DNA of 64,000 bases, taken from assembly GCA_023715185.1 (NCBI GenBank), contig JAMCAN010000001.1:620001-684000 (forward strand), written 5' to 3'. The translations under genes were made by a program, and so were the position numbers. Positions 55,702-64,000 of the stretch are shown piece by piece (within the stretch, counting starts at the first letter, position 1; each line of letters begins with the position of its first letter). The stretch is from Planococcus sp. MER TA 32b. Lineage in GTDB: Bacteria > Bacillota > Bacilli > Bacillales_A > Planococcaceae. Below the pieces are notes generated by a model. It did not search any database, had not been told where the DNA came from, and saw nothing but the letters and a program-made list of their open reading frames with translations.

Positions 55702-56535
55702 TTACAATTCCACAACTTCAACTTCTGTTTTCGGGAATTTATTGGCGGCGCCGTGCATTACCGGGCCGACGTATTCGTTCAGCTTCCAGCCGTGTTCGAT
55801 GGCAGCCGATACGAAAATTTTAGCGTTCAATACGGCGTCTTTTACAGACTGGCCGTTGGCGATATTGGCTGTAATGGCTGCGGCGAATGTGCAGCCTGCG
55901 CCGTGGTTGTAGTTCGTGTCTGTTTTTGGTGCTGTCAGCAAATAATGCTTCTCGCCGTCGAACAGCAAATCAGCCGCTTTTTCATGCTTCAATTGTTTGC
56001 CGCCTTTGACGACAACGAATTTTGCGCCGCTTGCATGGATTTTTTCAGCAGCCGCCTGCATTTCTTCAACTGTATTAATGCGGCCGAGGCGCGATAATTC
56101 GCCTGCTTCGACCAGGTTTGGTGTAACGACTTTAGCGTACGGCAATAAATACTTGATCATGGCATCGACATTTTCAGGGAACATGACTTCAGCTTCCCCT
56201 TTGCAGGCCATAACCGGATCGATGACCACATCTTTGATGCCTGAAGCGGCAATCGCTTCTCCGGCAGTCTGGATGATTTCAGCTGTCGGGAGCATACCTG
56301 TTTTCAGCGCGTCAATGCCTGTGGAAAAAGCGGTAGTCATTTGCGTTTTTAAAGTATCAACCGGAATCGGGTGGACCCCGTGGCTCCAATTATTATTCGG
56401 GTCCATAGTGACGATGACCGTCAAAGCGTTCATGCCGTATGTTCCGTGTTCCTGGAAAGTTTTGAGGTCAGCCTGAATGCCGGCACCGCCGGATGTATCG
56501 GATCCTGCAATTGTTAAGGTCTTTTTGAGTGACAT
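55702..56535 (-). CDS. pdxK: Pyridoxine/pyridoxal/pyridoxamine kinase (ThiD-like PdxK)
   Basis: A 277-residue ribokinase-fold enzyme. TIAGSDTSGGAGIQADLKTF opens it, and the catalytic loop THGAGCTFAAA appears here as YNHGAGCTFAAA. The sequence follows B. subtilis PdxK, which evolved from ThiD but phosphorylates pyridoxal in B6 salvage; DPNNNWSHGVHPI is typical of that branch. It is monocistronic. Confidence 0.86.
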   Translation of the reverse strand: MSLKKTLTIAGSDTSGGAGIQADLKTFQEHGTYGMNALTVIVTMDPNNNWSHGVHPIPVDTLKTQMTTAFSTGIDALKTGMLPTAEIIQTAGEAIAASGIKDVVIDPVMACKGEAEVMFPENVDAMIKYLLPYAKVVTPNLVEAGELSRLGRINTVEEMQAAAEKIHASGAKFVVVKGGKQLKHEKAADLLFDGEKHYLLTAPKTDTNYNHGAGCTFAAAITANIANGQSVKDAVLNAKIFVSAAIEHGWKLNEYVGPVMHGAANKFPKTEVEVVEL

Positions 56536-56599
56536 GTATATAACCCCTTTAATAGATAGAATGTTTGCTATGTTTCATTTTAAGGAAAAAGCCCTGCGT

Positions 56600-56854
56600 T
56601 TACAATCTATTGAGCTTTTGAGGCCATAGCAGCAGCACTGAAGTGAGCGCGCCGATTGCCGCAAACAATAAAGCGAAGCTTCCCATGATCCAGTGGCCGC
56701 TTCTGAAAAGACCAAATGCTATCAGGAATGTTAGAATAGTAGCAATTGCAATTACGGCAGCAAGACAGCCGACACCCGCGCTTTTGGCGCTCTCGGGAGC
56801 AGTTTCGCCTTTAGTTGAAGAAACGGTTTTGATTTTATCAAGCCAGTCAGCCAT
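56600..56854 (-). CDS. Small two-helix membrane protein, unknown
   Basis: An 84-residue protein: a soluble charged N-terminus (about 1-27, MADWLDKIKTVSSTKGE) followed by two hydrophobic helices (about 30-52 and 57-78). I do not recognise a family. The ATG at 56854 has AAAGGAG 8 bases upstream, better than the ATG at 56860. It is divergent from the DUF4230 gene with a 71-bp gap. Confidence 0.6.
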   Translation of the reverse strand: MADWLDKIKTVSSTKGETAPESAKSAGVGCLAAVIAIATILTFLIAFGLFRSGHWIMGSFALLFAAIGALTSVLLLWPQKLNRL

Positions 56855-56925
56855 GGGCATCGCTCCTTTTATAGAATTATCGTAACATGACAATCAGCTG
56901 AAAAAAATAGAAAGAGGGATGTCAA

Positions 56926-57648
56926 TTGGCAAAGGATCCGAAAATTACGGAAATGGAACGCTTGCTCGAAGAGATGAAAGGCAAAAAGGGGACCGAGGAA
57001 TCAGGCTTCTGGAAATCGATGAAAGTGATGATGGGCGTCTTCCGCAATTCATTTCTAATATTGATCATCGCAGGGCTGCTGTTATTGATTGCATTGCCGC
57101 TCGGCACCTGGTGGATGATCCAGCAGGGCAGCACAGCGACCGAAAGCAAAAGCGCTTTCCTCGAAAGGATGCAGGGCCTGAACGAATTATCAACAGCGGA
57201 AGCCTATTCGAAAGTCATCATTAAACAGGAAGACAATCAGATTTTCGGCAAGGACATCGGATTGGATATCCCGGGCACGAAACGGGAGCTGCTGGTAGTG
57301 ATTCCAGGCTCTGTCCGTGCAGGGATCGACTTCTCGGAAATCACGGAAGATGATATTGAGGTGGATGAAGAAGCGAAAACCGCGACACTTACATTGCCGA
57401 ACGCGGATTTCCTGGGCGGTCCCGAATTGTTCATGGATAAAGTGGAAATTTATTCGAATGAAGGTCTGTTAAGCGGCGGCAGAGATTTCCCTGAAGCCTA
57501 CGAACTCGCTGAAGAGGCCAAGCAGATGATGCTTGAGGAAACCCGCGGCCAGGGCGTGCTGGAGCTGGCGGAAACGAATGCTGCCCGGTCGGTTGAAGAA
57601 ATGTTCCAATTGGTGGACTATGATGTAACGATAGAGTTTGAAAACTGA
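56926..57648 (+). CDS. DUF4230 domain-containing membrane-anchored protein
   Basis: A 240-residue protein with a charged cytoplasmic start, one membrane helix (about 42-65) and an extracytoplasmic DUF4230 domain (KVIIKQEDNQIFGKDIGL, VVIPGSVRAGIDFSEI, then a long helix). Function of the family is unknown. The TTG start at 56926 follows AAAGAGGGA. It is co-transcribed with ung, ywdI and ywdK. Confidence 0.78.
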   Translation: MAKDPKITEMERLLEEMKGKKGTEESGFWKSMKVMMGVFRNSFLILIIAGLLLLIALPLGTWWMIQQGSTATESKSAFLERMQGLNELSTAEAYSKVIIKQEDNQIFGKDIGLDIPGTKRELLVVIPGSVRAGIDFSEITEDDIEVDEEAKTATLTLPNADFLGGPELFMDKVEIYSNEGLLSGGRDFPEAYELAEEAKQMMLEETRGQGVLELAETNAARSVEEMFQLVDYDVTIEFEN

Positions 57649-57660
57649 GGAGCGATGATC

Positions 57661-58335
57661 ATGGCGAAGAAAATCTTATCCAACGATTGGCAGGACGCAG
57701 TTGGGGATGAATTTGATAAACCTTATTACACAGAACTTCGTGAGTTTTTAAAAGAACAATATGCCAATGAAACAGTCTATCCTCCGCAGGATGAAATCTG
57801 GTCAGCATTTGAACACACACCTTTCAAAGACGTAAAAGTTGTCATTCTTGGACAGGATCCTTACCATGGCCAAGGACAGGCGCATGGCTTAAGCTTTTCA
57901 GTAAAACCGGGGGTCAGGATCCCGCCAAGCCTCCGCAATATATTCAAGGAACTGAACGATGACCTCGGTTGCGAACAGCCTTCTGACGGCACTTTGACCA
58001 AATGGGCGGACCAGGGTGTCATGATGCTGAATACAGTTTTGACGGTCCGGAAAGGGGATGCAAACTCTCACCGGGGCAAAGGCTGGGAAGAATTCACGGA
58101 TGAAGTGATCCGTAAATTGTCAGCCCGTGAGGAACCCGTGATTTTCGTCTTATGGGGCAAACCCGCACAGACGAAAAAAGGGCTGATCGATGTGGAGCGC
58201 CATGACGTCATCGAAGCGCCGCATCCAAGCCCGTTCAGTGCAAGCCGCGGCTTTTTCGGCAGCAAGCCCTTCTCAAAAGTGAACAGCCTGTTACAAAAGC
58301 GCGGCGAAGAGCCGATTGATTTCTGTTTGGACTGA
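57661..58335 (+). CDS. ung: Uracil-DNA glycosylase
   Basis: A 224-residue family 1 enzyme. The water-activating loop [18 protein letters not shown] has catalytic D66, and the [13 protein letters not shown] loop supplies the histidine and minor-groove intercalation residues. It excises uracil from DNA to start base-excision repair. The ATG at 57661 has GAGGAG 8 bases upstream; an ATG at 57655 is too close. The ung-ywdI-ywdK order is as in B. subtilis. Confidence 0.95.
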   Translation: MAKKILSNDWQDAVGDEFDKPYYTELREFLKEQYANETVYPPQDEIWSAFEHTPFKDVKVVILGQDPYHGQGQAHGLSFSVKPGVRIPPSLRNIFKELNDDLGCEQPSDGTLTKWADQGVMMLNTVLTVRKGDANSHRGKGWEEFTDEVIRKLSAREEPVIFVLWGKPAQTKKGLIDVERHDVIEAPHPSPFSASRGFFGSKPFSKVNSLLQKRGEEPIDFCLD

Positions 58336-58395
58336 CGTGCTCAAGGCGAGCATGTTAAAATAAGGGACGATATGAAAAAGGAAGGGGGATTTAAA

Positions 58396-58659
58396 ATGGC
58401 GATTGGACAGGAACGCGTCATCACTGAAATCGAAAAGCATGCGCGGCAGGCCCGCTCAGGCGATTCCGCAAAGATGCGCGAATCAGTCGCGGCAATCCGT
58501 GCGCTATGCGACTTGCTGCTTGAAAATGATGAACAGCAGCCCGCTGCACCGGCGCCGCGTGCGATTCCGTTGTCAGCCTCCCCCGCGCCGCAGCCTGTAC
58601 TGGCAGAAAAGAAACTGGAAGAAGACGGGGCGAACGGCGACTCACTTTTTGAATTTTAA
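58396..58659 (+). CDS. ywdI: YwdI family protein
   Basis: An 87-residue soluble protein: a helical N-terminal half (MAIGQERVITEIEKHARQAR) and a Pro/Ala-rich C-terminal half ending DSLFEF. Identified as YwdI by length, sequence style and position between ung and ywdK. Function unknown. The start has AAGGGGG 8 bases upstream. Confidence 0.75.
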   Translation: MAIGQERVITEIEKHARQARSGDSAKMRESVAAIRALCDLLLENDEQQPAAPAPRAIPLSASPAPQPVLAEKKLEEDGANGDSLFEF

Positions 58660-58678
58660 CGGGAAAGAGGAATAGAAC

Positions 58679-59056
58679 ATGAAGTTTTTCTTGATTGCCG
58701 GAGCTGTCAACGCGTTACTCAGCGTAGCTTTCGGTGCGTTCGGCGCGCATATGCTGGAAGGCCGCGTCGCTGATAAATACTTGGATACATGGCAAACCGC
58801 CGTCCAGTATCAGATGTTTCACTCAATCGGACTGATAGTGGTAGCTGTATTGATGAGCACGACTTTAATCGGTCCACTGGGATCGCTGAGCTGGGCAGGC
58901 TACTTGATGCTTGCGGGCATCATCATTTTCTCGGGAAGCCTGTATGTGCTGAGTCTGACCGGCATCAGCATTCTCGGTGCCATCACGCCGATCGGCGGCG
59001 TCGCATTCATCGCTGGCTGGGTCATGCTGATCATCGCTGCAATGAAAGCCTTATAA
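58679..59056 (+). CDS. ywdK: DUF423 family membrane protein YwdK
   Basis: A 125-residue, four-helix protein with the DUF423 markers FGAFGAHMLEG near the start, YQMFHSIGLI in the middle and ITPIGGVAFIAGW near the end. The family is widespread and uncharacterised. It closes the DUF4230-ung-ywdI-ywdK operon before a strong terminator. Confidence 0.85.
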   Translation: MKFFLIAGAVNALLSVAFGAFGAHMLEGRVADKYLDTWQTAVQYQMFHSIGLIVVAVLMSTTLIGPLGSLSWAGYLMLAGIIIFSGSLYVLSLTGISILGAITPIGGVAFIAGWVMLIIAAMKAL

Positions 59057-59063
59057 GAATTGG

Positions 59064-59101
59064 AAAAGCTGTCCGCATGTTCGATGCGGACAGCTTTTTT
59101 G
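59064..59101. terminator. Bidirectional intrinsic terminator
   Basis: AAAAGCTGTCCGCAT pairs perfectly with ATGCGGACAGCTTTT. Confidence 0.9.
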
Positions 59102-59134
59102 ATGATGGTGGAAAATCGTCTGCGATAAAACCGG

Positions 59135-60166
59135 TCAAGTCGCCTGGATATCCGTTTCCAATAATGCTCGTAATTTATCCGGGTCATCGACTTTCAGAGC
59201 GATTTGTGACACCGATTTGGTTCTGCCATAAAATAATGTCGCTTGCTGCGGCGTTTTAAAATTGATGACAACTTGCGGCACAGGCTCTTCGAAATCCTTC
59301 GCCATGAACGCTGGAACCTTATTATCCACTTTGTCTCCCCAGCGGACAGACTCGATAGCCTCAAGCGGCACGCTGATTCTTTTGCTCAGCCCGATGGAAA
59401 CGTTCAGGTTGCCTTCTTTTATTGTCAGTGGGTTCAAACGGATCGCCTGGATTTCACCAAGGAAATAAATTACCGTGTATATATTGATGATCAAAAGAAT
59501 CAATGACAGCTGAGGGGATTCTTCATGGAACCACCAGTGGAGGCCGATGGTTTCGATCACTACTGCATGGATCAGCATGATGTTCATCGCGATTACGCTG
59601 GTGTCTTTATGAAGCGACACCGTTGCCGGTCCTTCAGGCGCCTTCTTTTTCCAGCTGAACAGCGCATAATAGAAGGCCAGTGCTTCCGACAGGATGATGG
59701 CGATGAGCGGATTCGGTTTTATTTTTTCGAAAACTGTAGGGAACAGGGTGAAGAGCGGGCTGCCCGCCTGGTTCTTCATCGAGCGGCGTATTTTCGGAAT
59801 ATGGATGATCAATAGCCCAATGAGTAAAATTTCTGCGAATAAAACAAGCGCTTCCAATCCGATGCCGACATAGAAGAAAACAGCGAACGGTTCAAAATAG
59901 AGAGACGGCACAAGCAGGCGCGCAAGGATGAAACCGCCGGCGACGAAGCCGATAAACTGTTTGGCGGTCAGGCGGAATGTGGCGAGCAGCAGCAAAGGGG
60001 CCACCACCGCAAAGTCGAGAAGGGAACCGAGCACGAGCAGCGAAGCTTCTTCCGGAATGATCCATGAGGAGAGGGAAGAACGATAAAGGATGAAATTGCT
60101 GGCCAATACGAGTACAAGTAAAGCAAGAGCCCATTTTGCATAGTTTGTCTGACGCATCACGAACAT
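59135..60166 (-). CDS. Polytopic membrane protein with C-terminal PH-like domain, unknown
   Basis: A 343-residue protein with seven or eight helices (residues about 10-245) and a soluble beta-rich tail (about 250-343: LTIKEGNLNVSIGLSKRISV, AIESVRWGDK) that resembles bacterial PH domains. The gene neighbours match the B. subtilis ywdI-ywdK area, where a similar membrane protein exists, but I do not assign a symbol. The ATG at 60166 has CGGGGTG close upstream. Confidence 0.65.
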   Translation of the reverse strand: MFVMRQTNYAKWALALLVLVLASNFILYRSSLSSWIIPEEASLLVLGSLLDFAVVAPLLLLATFRLTAKQFIGFVAGGFILARLLVPSLYFEPFAVFFYVGIGLEALVLFAEILLIGLLIIHIPKIRRSMKNQAGSPLFTLFPTVFEKIKPNPLIAIILSEALAFYYALFSWKKKAPEGPATVSLHKDTSVIAMNIMLIHAVVIETIGLHWWFHEESPQLSLILLIINIYTVIYFLGEIQAIRLNPLTIKEGNLNVSIGLSKRISVPLEAIESVRWGDKVDNKVPAFMAKDFEEPVPQVVINFKTPQQATLFYGRTKSVSQIALKVDDPDKLRALLETDIQAT

Positions 60167-60249
60167 ACAAACACCCCGTTTTTCTTTTAGTATATCGAAA
60201 GAAGTCAGAAAATGGTGAATTGAATATGGCGAAAAAAGGACAGTTGGCA

Positions 60250-60298
60250 GTGAGCGGCGGAGCGCTCACGGACCGAAGCAGTTTGCCGGGGCAAACTG
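60250..60298 (+). repeat. Two adjacent hairpins in a gene-free stretch
   Basis: GTGAGCG with CGCTCAC (60250-60269) and CAGTTTGCC with GGCAAACTG (60279-60298). They precede repeat array B. No clear ribosome site supports the short open frame crossing them. Confidence 0.5.
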
Positions 60299-60334
60299 TA
60301 GGCAATCAGGGGTTGGATTGGATTGGAATCGCTG

Positions 60335-60417
60335 CGGACAGTAAATGTGGGATTCCGGACAGTATTTTTAATTTGCGGACAGTGTTTGGTCGTTTCCGGA
60401 CAGTATATCCAGAAAAC
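60335..60417 (+). repeat. Phased 20-21 bp repeat array, locus B (core CGGACAGTA)
   Basis: Cores at 60335, 60356, 60376 (CGGACAGTG) and 60397: steps 21, 20, 21. Spacers TTTTTAATTTG and TTTGGTCGTTTC echo TTTTTATTCTC and TTTGGTCTGCTC at locus A, in the same order. The array is in the opposite orientation to locus A and non-coding. Confidence 0.85.
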
Positions 60418-60528
60418 TGGAAATAGAGAGGGTGGGATGTGGCGGTTGAGTGGAAAAAGTCTCGAAAAGTCCGAGATTTAAGCGCTAATTTAGCCAATAA
60501 AATCCATAAATTTTAATCGCAGAATTTG

Positions 60529-60591
60529 AGGTGCGGAAATTTGCTTCTAAGGTGCGGAAAAGTCCATTTGAGGTGCGGTCAGAAAATTTCT
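60529..60591 (+). repeat. Second phased array, 21-bp period (core AGGTGCGG)
   Basis: AGGTGCGG begins at 60529, 60550 and 60571, exactly 21 bp apart, with divergent spacers (AAATTTGCTTCTA, AAAAGTCCATTTG). The core differs from array B but the spacing is the same. It lies between array B and the hemQ terminator. Confidence 0.75.
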
Positions 60592-60642
60592 GTTTAATTT
60601 TCACAAAAAAAATCTCCACCGCCCTCCCCCAAAATAAATCCT

Positions 60643-60671
60643 ACAAAAAAAACCGCCCAAAAAGGCGGCTT
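60643..60671 (-). terminator. Intrinsic terminator of hemQ
   Basis: On the minus strand AAGCCGCC-TTTTT-GGGCGGTT followed by a run of Ts. Confidence 0.8.
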
Positions 60672-60686
60672 TCTTCATCTAACAAT

Positions 60687-61436
60687 TTAAACTTCCAAAA
60701 ACTTCACGATTCTTTCTTTATCAAGGCGTGTGCCGACGTAGAACGAACCGAATTCAGCGTAACGCGCGCTGACTTCGTCAAAGCGCATTTCGTAGATCAG
60801 TTTCTTGAATTGGAGAACGTCATCTGCGAACAGCGTTACGCCCCATTCGTAATCGTCAAAGCCGACAGAGCCGGAAATGATCTGTTTTACTTTGCCTGCG
60901 TAGCTGCGGCCGATTTTGCCGTGTGACAGCATCAAATCTTTGCGCTCGTCCATCGGCAGCATGTACCAGTTGTCGTCGCCATCGCGGCGCTTGTCCATCG
61001 GGTAGAAGCAGATGTATTGTGAACGCTGAAGTTCCGGATACAGACGCGCGCGGACATGCGGGTTCTGGTATGGATCTTCTTCTGATTTGCCTGCAAGATA
61101 GTTGGAAAGTTCGACTACAGATACGTAAGAGTATGTCGGAACCGTGTAAGCGACCAATGTCAGCTTGTTGTATTCCGTTTCAAGCTCACGCAATTCGTCC
61201 ATCGTTTCGCGCAAAAGCATCAGCATCAAGTCAGCTTTTTGGCCAACAATTGAATACAATGCGTGTGCGCCGGTTTTATTTTCATCGGCCTGGTTTACTT
61301 TATCCATAAATGCCTGATATTCGTCGATTGCGAATTGGCGTTCTTCGTCCGTCAGCATTTTCCATGATACCCAGTCCATTGAACGGAAATCGTGGAGGAC
61401 GTACCAGCCGTCTAAAGTGATTGCTGCTTCATTCAT
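60687..61436 (-). CDS. hemQ: Coproheme decarboxylase HemQ
   Basis: A 249-residue chlorite-dismutase-fold protein that converts coproheme III to heme b in the Gram-positive coproporphyrin pathway. The proximal-His segment [14 protein letters not shown] and [18 protein letters not shown] are diagnostic; [17 protein letters not shown] lies in the N-terminal half, and the Tyr used as radical site is in [17 protein letters not shown]. The ATG at 61436 has AAAGGAG upstream. It is divergent from lipL; the pta gene that separates them in B. subtilis is absent. Confidence 0.93.
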   Translation of the reverse strand: MNEAAITLDGWYVLHDFRSMDWVSWKMLTDEERQFAIDEYQAFMDKVNQADENKTGAHALYSIVGQKADLMLMLLRETMDELRELETEYNKLTLVAYTVPTYSYVSVVELSNYLAGKSEEDPYQNPHVRARLYPELQRSQYICFYPMDKRRDGDDNWYMLPMDERKDLMLSHGKIGRSYAGKVKQIISGSVGFDDYEWGVTLFADDVLQFKKLIYEMRFDEVSARYAEFGSFYVGTRLDKERIVKFLEV

Positions 61437-61612
61437 CTGTGAAACACTCCTTTTAATCATAAAATCTCTCAAACCCAGTTTATCATACCCATCCCTCAAG
61501 TTCCTTCAAAAGAAATGGCTGTCACCAATTTGACATGACCATCGTTCCTTTTCACAAGCCAGGCTGTAATGTAAAATGAAACCAAGCAACAGCTTTGAAG
61601 AGGAGAAAAATC

Positions 61613-62428
61613 ATGCCGTCATTTACAGATCAAAAAGAATGGCGTTTCTGGGACCAGTCCCTGAGCGCAAAAAACAGATCCGCGCTCGAATCATTTGCGG
61701 CGGACGATTTATTATGTGAATTGGTCGGCTCCGGTGCAAGCGTCCCGGCGATCCGTACATGGGTCCATGACAATACCGTCGTACTCGGTATCCAGGACCA
61801 CCGGCTGCCGCATATCAATGAAGGAATCGAATTGCTGAAAGAGCGGGGCTACAACCCGATTGTCCGGAATTCAGGCGGACTCGCGGTGGTTCTCGACGAA
61901 GGTGTATTGAATATTTCTGTCGTGTTGTCTGAAAAGGAAAGCGCCATCGACATTCCGGAAGGCTACGAAATGATGCTCGACCTTGTCAGGCTGCTGTTCC
62001 CGGAAGCGGAAATCGAAGCTTATGAAATCGTCGGCTCCTATTGCCCGGGTTCGTATGACCTCAGCATAGGCGGGCGGAAATTCGCTGGAATTTCGCAGCG
62101 CCGCATCCGTAAAGGCATCGCCGTTCAAGTCTATCTTTGCGTCGAAGGCAGCGGATCGGAGCGTGCGGAACTGATCCGTGATTTTTATGAAAAGGGATTA
62201 AAAGGAGAAGAAACGAAATTCGCTTATCCTTCCATCCAACCGGAAACCATGGCTTCACTCAGTGAGCTGCTCGGCCGCAATATCACCGTAGCAGAAGTGG
62301 TAGTTGACTTATATAACCTGCTCGAAAAACCGGAGATGAAACCGCTCCAGCCGGAAGAAACCGAGCGCTACGGCTATTACCTCGAGCGTGTAGTGGAGCG
62401 CAACGCGAAAATGCTGAGCGAGACTTGA
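61613..62428 (+). CDS. lipL: Octanoyl-[GcvH]:protein N-octanoyltransferase
   Basis: A 271-residue member of the biotin/lipoate ligase fold. The catalytic Cys is C144 in GSYCPGSYDLSIGGRKFAG, with K156 as the acceptor-site lysine; NSGGLAVVLDEGVLNIS forms the substrate pocket. LipL moves octanoyl from GcvH to E2 subunits, by amidotransfer, for lipoate assembly. The ATG at 61613 has GAGGAG 7-8 bases upstream. Position beside hemQ matches the B. subtilis ywfI-ywfL region. Confidence 0.9.
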   Translation: MPSFTDQKEWRFWDQSLSAKNRSALESFAADDLLCELVGSGASVPAIRTWVHDNTVVLGIQDHRLPHINEGIELLKERGYNPIVRNSGGLAVVLDEGVLNISVVLSEKESAIDIPEGYEMMLDLVRLLFPEAEIEAYEIVGSYCPGSYDLSIGGRKFAGISQRRIRKGIAVQVYLCVEGSGSERAELIRDFYEKGLKGEETKFAYPSIQPETMASLSELLGRNITVAEVVVDLYNLLEKPEMKPLQPEETERYGYYLERVVERNAKMLSET

Positions 62429-62450
62429 CCGACGCTTGCGAGGGCAAGTT

Positions 62451-62482
62451 TTGCGACGAAGCTAGCGAAGCGATGCAGGAGC
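62451..62482 (+). repeat. 31-bp dispersed repeat, copy 2, with MITE right-end remnant
   Basis: TTGCGACGAAGC-TA-GCGAAGCGATGCAGGAGC repeats 48187-48217. About 40 bp further on (62520-62542), GCGGAACTGTTTTATGTAATATC resembles the right end of the MITE-like element, so this gap may hold a decayed copy. Confidence 0.55.
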
Positions 62483-62595
62483 ACGGTTTTTTGGCTAGTT
62501 TAGCTTGAGACCAAGAAAAGCGGAACTGTTTTATGTAATATCGGCTATAATATATTAAATTACTAGCTTGTTTAGAAAAATCTGGAGGTGCGTGT

Positions 62596-63900
62596 GTGGA
62601 TTATGCAAATCAGAAATTAGCGGAAGAGAAAGTGTTTAAAGATCCGGTTCACCGGTATATCCACGTACGCGACCAAGTCATCTGGGATTTGATCAATGCG
62701 CGGGAATTTCAGCGCATGCGCCGCATTAAACAGCTCGGCACATCCTACCTTGTATTTCACGGGGCGGAGCACAGCCGTTTCAGCCACTCGCTTGGCGTCT
62801 ATGAAATTGTGCGCCGGATCCTTGATGATATATTCCATGGCCGTCCCGAATGGGATGAAAGTGAACGCCTTGTCGTCCTGTGCGCGGCTTTATTGCACGA
62901 TCTGGGCCACGGCCCGTTTTCGCATTCATTCGAGAAAGTATTCAATGTCGACCATGAGGATTTCACGCGTGAAATCCTGCAGGGAGATACAGAAGTCAAC
63001 AGCATCCTGAAAAAAGTCGCGCCGGACTTTCCGAAGAAAGTGGCCGAAGTGATCGGCAAAACCTACGCCAATAAACAAGTGGTTTCCCTGATATCCAGCC
63101 AGATTGATGCGGACCGGATGGATTATTTGCAGCGGGATGCCTATTATACCGGGGTTTCCTACGGACATTTTGACATGGAACGGATTCTGCGTGTCATGCG
63201 GCCTTTTGAAGATCAGGTCGTCATCAAATCGAGCGGCATGCATGCGGTTGAAGATTACATCATGAGCCGTTACCAGATGTACTGGCAGGTCTATTTCCAT
63301 CCGGTTGCGCGCAGTGCCGAAGTGATTCTTCGGAAGATTCTTCAGCGCGCCAAATATTTGAGCGGCCATGGCTATAAATTCGAACAGCCGCCGACGCATT
63401 TTCTCGCCTTTTTCGACAGATCTTTCACGCTGAAGGATTATCTGGCGCTTGATGAAGGCGTGCTGATGACGTATTTCCAGCTGTGGATTACAGAACGTGA
63501 CCCGATTCTTTCGGATCTTTGCGACCGTTTCGTCAACCGCCGTCTGTTCCAATACGTCGATTTCGACCCAGGCAAGGATTATAAGAAACTGGGCGAACTG
63601 GCGCAATTATTCCAAAAAGCCGGCATCGATCCGGAATACTATTTAATAGATGATTCAACATCGGATCTGCCTTACGATTTCTACCGGCCGGGCGAAGAAG
63701 AGGAACGCCTGCCGATCCACCTGTTGATGCCGAATGGCGACATCAAGGAATTGTCGCGTCTGTCCCAGATCGTTGACGGGATCTCCGGCAAACGCCGCAC
63801 CGATTATAAATTATATTTCCCTGCGGAATTACTGATTGATGGCAAAAAGAAGGAAATAAAACAGCAAATACTTGAGTTATTAAGAGAAGGAGGGGTTTGA
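62596..63900 (+). CDS. ywfO: HD-domain phosphohydrolase YwfO
   Basis: A 434-residue HD superfamily protein. The metal site is visible as HSRFSHSLGVYE, LLHDLGHGPFSHSFE (the HD pair) and SQIDADRMDYLQRDA. Close relatives are dNTP triphosphohydrolase-like. The GTG start at 62596 follows GGAGG. It overlaps no neighbour but runs directly into ywgA, so the two are co-transcribed. Confidence 0.85.
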   Translation: MDYANQKLAEEKVFKDPVHRYIHVRDQVIWDLINAREFQRMRRIKQLGTSYLVFHGAEHSRFSHSLGVYEIVRRILDDIFHGRPEWDESERLVVLCAALLHDLGHGPFSHSFEKVFNVDHEDFTREILQGDTEVNSILKKVAPDFPKKVAEVIGKTYANKQVVSLISSQIDADRMDYLQRDAYYTGVSYGHFDMERILRVMRPFEDQVVIKSSGMHAVEDYIMSRYQMYWQVYFHPVARSAEVILRKILQRAKYLSGHGYKFEQPPTHFLAFFDRSFTLKDYLALDEGVLMTYFQLWITERDPILSDLCDRFVNRRLFQYVDFDPGKDYKKLGELAQLFQKAGIDPEYYLIDDSTSDLPYDFYRPGEEEERLPIHLLMPNGDIKELSRLSQIVDGISGKRRTDYKLYFPAELLIDGKKKEIKQQILELLREGGV

Positions 63901-64000
63901 TTGCTCCAGGAACACGCAAAAATAGTGGATTTCATCTCCACGGCGGAAGGTGTAACCGGACGCAAGAAATTGCAGAAGATGATATACATATTGAAGAAGA
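63901..64000 (+). CDS. ywgA: YwgA family protein, truncated by the window end
   Basis: The TTG at 63901 immediately follows the ywfO stop; AGAAGGAGGGG just upstream is its ribosome site. The first 33 residues (MLQEHAKIVDFISTAEGVTG then RKKLQKMIYILKK) resemble YwgA, a conserved protein of unknown function that follows ywfO in B. subtilis. The rest lies outside the window. Confidence 0.7.
   Translation, partial: MLQEHAKIVDFISTAEGVTGRKKLQKMIYILKK

Noticed and set aside
60226-60426. Short ORF starting MAKKGQLAVSGG through the hairpins and array B
   Set aside because: The start has no convincing ribosome site and the frame runs through non-coding repeats.

Overview
The window is a stretch of low-to-moderate GC Gram-positive (Bacillota) chromosome. 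Several things point to the Bacillales: strong AGGAGG-type ribosome binding sites, frequent TTG/GTG starts, bacillithiol (bshB2-yojF), lipL, hemQ, yrrT-luxS-mccAB, ywdI/ywdK, ywfO-ywgA, and an SLH-domain surface protein. The gene set and style of intergenic repeats look like the Planococcaceae (Planococcus-like); that genus-level placement is inference from memory, not a search. I see no rRNA, tRNA, phage, transposase or CRISPR. This is mostly core chromosome with a scatter of small non-coding repeats.

Layout. 1-9.4 kb: end of a lysine 6-dehydrogenase-like gene with an acyl-CoA dehydrogenase, a lipid kinase, an alanyl-tRNA editing protein, a secreted beta-propeller protein, a zinc alcohol dehydrogenase and a two-gene ThrE-type amino-acid exporter. 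9.4-19.7 kb: a c-di-GMP phosphodiesterase with a broken GGDEF, an S-layer-anchored phosphoesterase with a 33-unit GEP tract, a heterodimeric ABC exporter, an acetyltransferase and a YusW-like lipoprotein. 19.8-27 kb: tryptophan 2,3-dioxygenase, glycerophosphodiesterase, DUF2804, DegV, PlsY-like, M20 dipeptidase and a CNNM/CorC-type membrane protein. 27-33.9 kb: an ECF sigma factor without an adjacent anti-sigma, a 17-codon ORF, a PLD-like membrane protein, an ABC-F ATPase, a cation/proton antiporter and a flavin reductase.

34-35.5 kb is an unusual patch: three hairpins in a row, an array of helically phased 20-21 bp repeats, and a NERD-domain gene broken by a frameshift and a stop. 35.6-42.6 kb: topB, ybaK-like deacylase, YczE-like protein, then the homocysteine-to-cysteine operon yrrT-luxS-mccA-mccB with a palindromic mobile-looking element inserted between yrrT and luxS. 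42.8-50 kb: secreted M6-like metalloprotease, kbl and an SDR-type threonine dehydrogenase (threonine to glycine), and a YjiH-family membrane protein. 50-50.3 kb holds two identical copies of a structured 115-bp repeat. 50.4-59 kb: bshB2-yojF, an orphan peptide-type permease pair, a HAAS/PadR module with three copies of one palindromic operator, GNAT, pdxK, DUF4230, ung, ywdI, ywdK. 59-64 kb: a PH-like membrane protein, a second array of the phased 20-21 bp repeats plus a different 21-bp array, hemQ, lipL, ywfO and the start of ywgA.

The most interesting undescribed signals are the two dispersed arrays of short cores (CGGACAGTA) spaced by 20 or 21 bp, whose unit order is parallel at loci 26 kb apart; the triple PadR-type operator; the palindromic MITE-like family; and the decaying NERD gene whose last codons are formed by one of the arrays.
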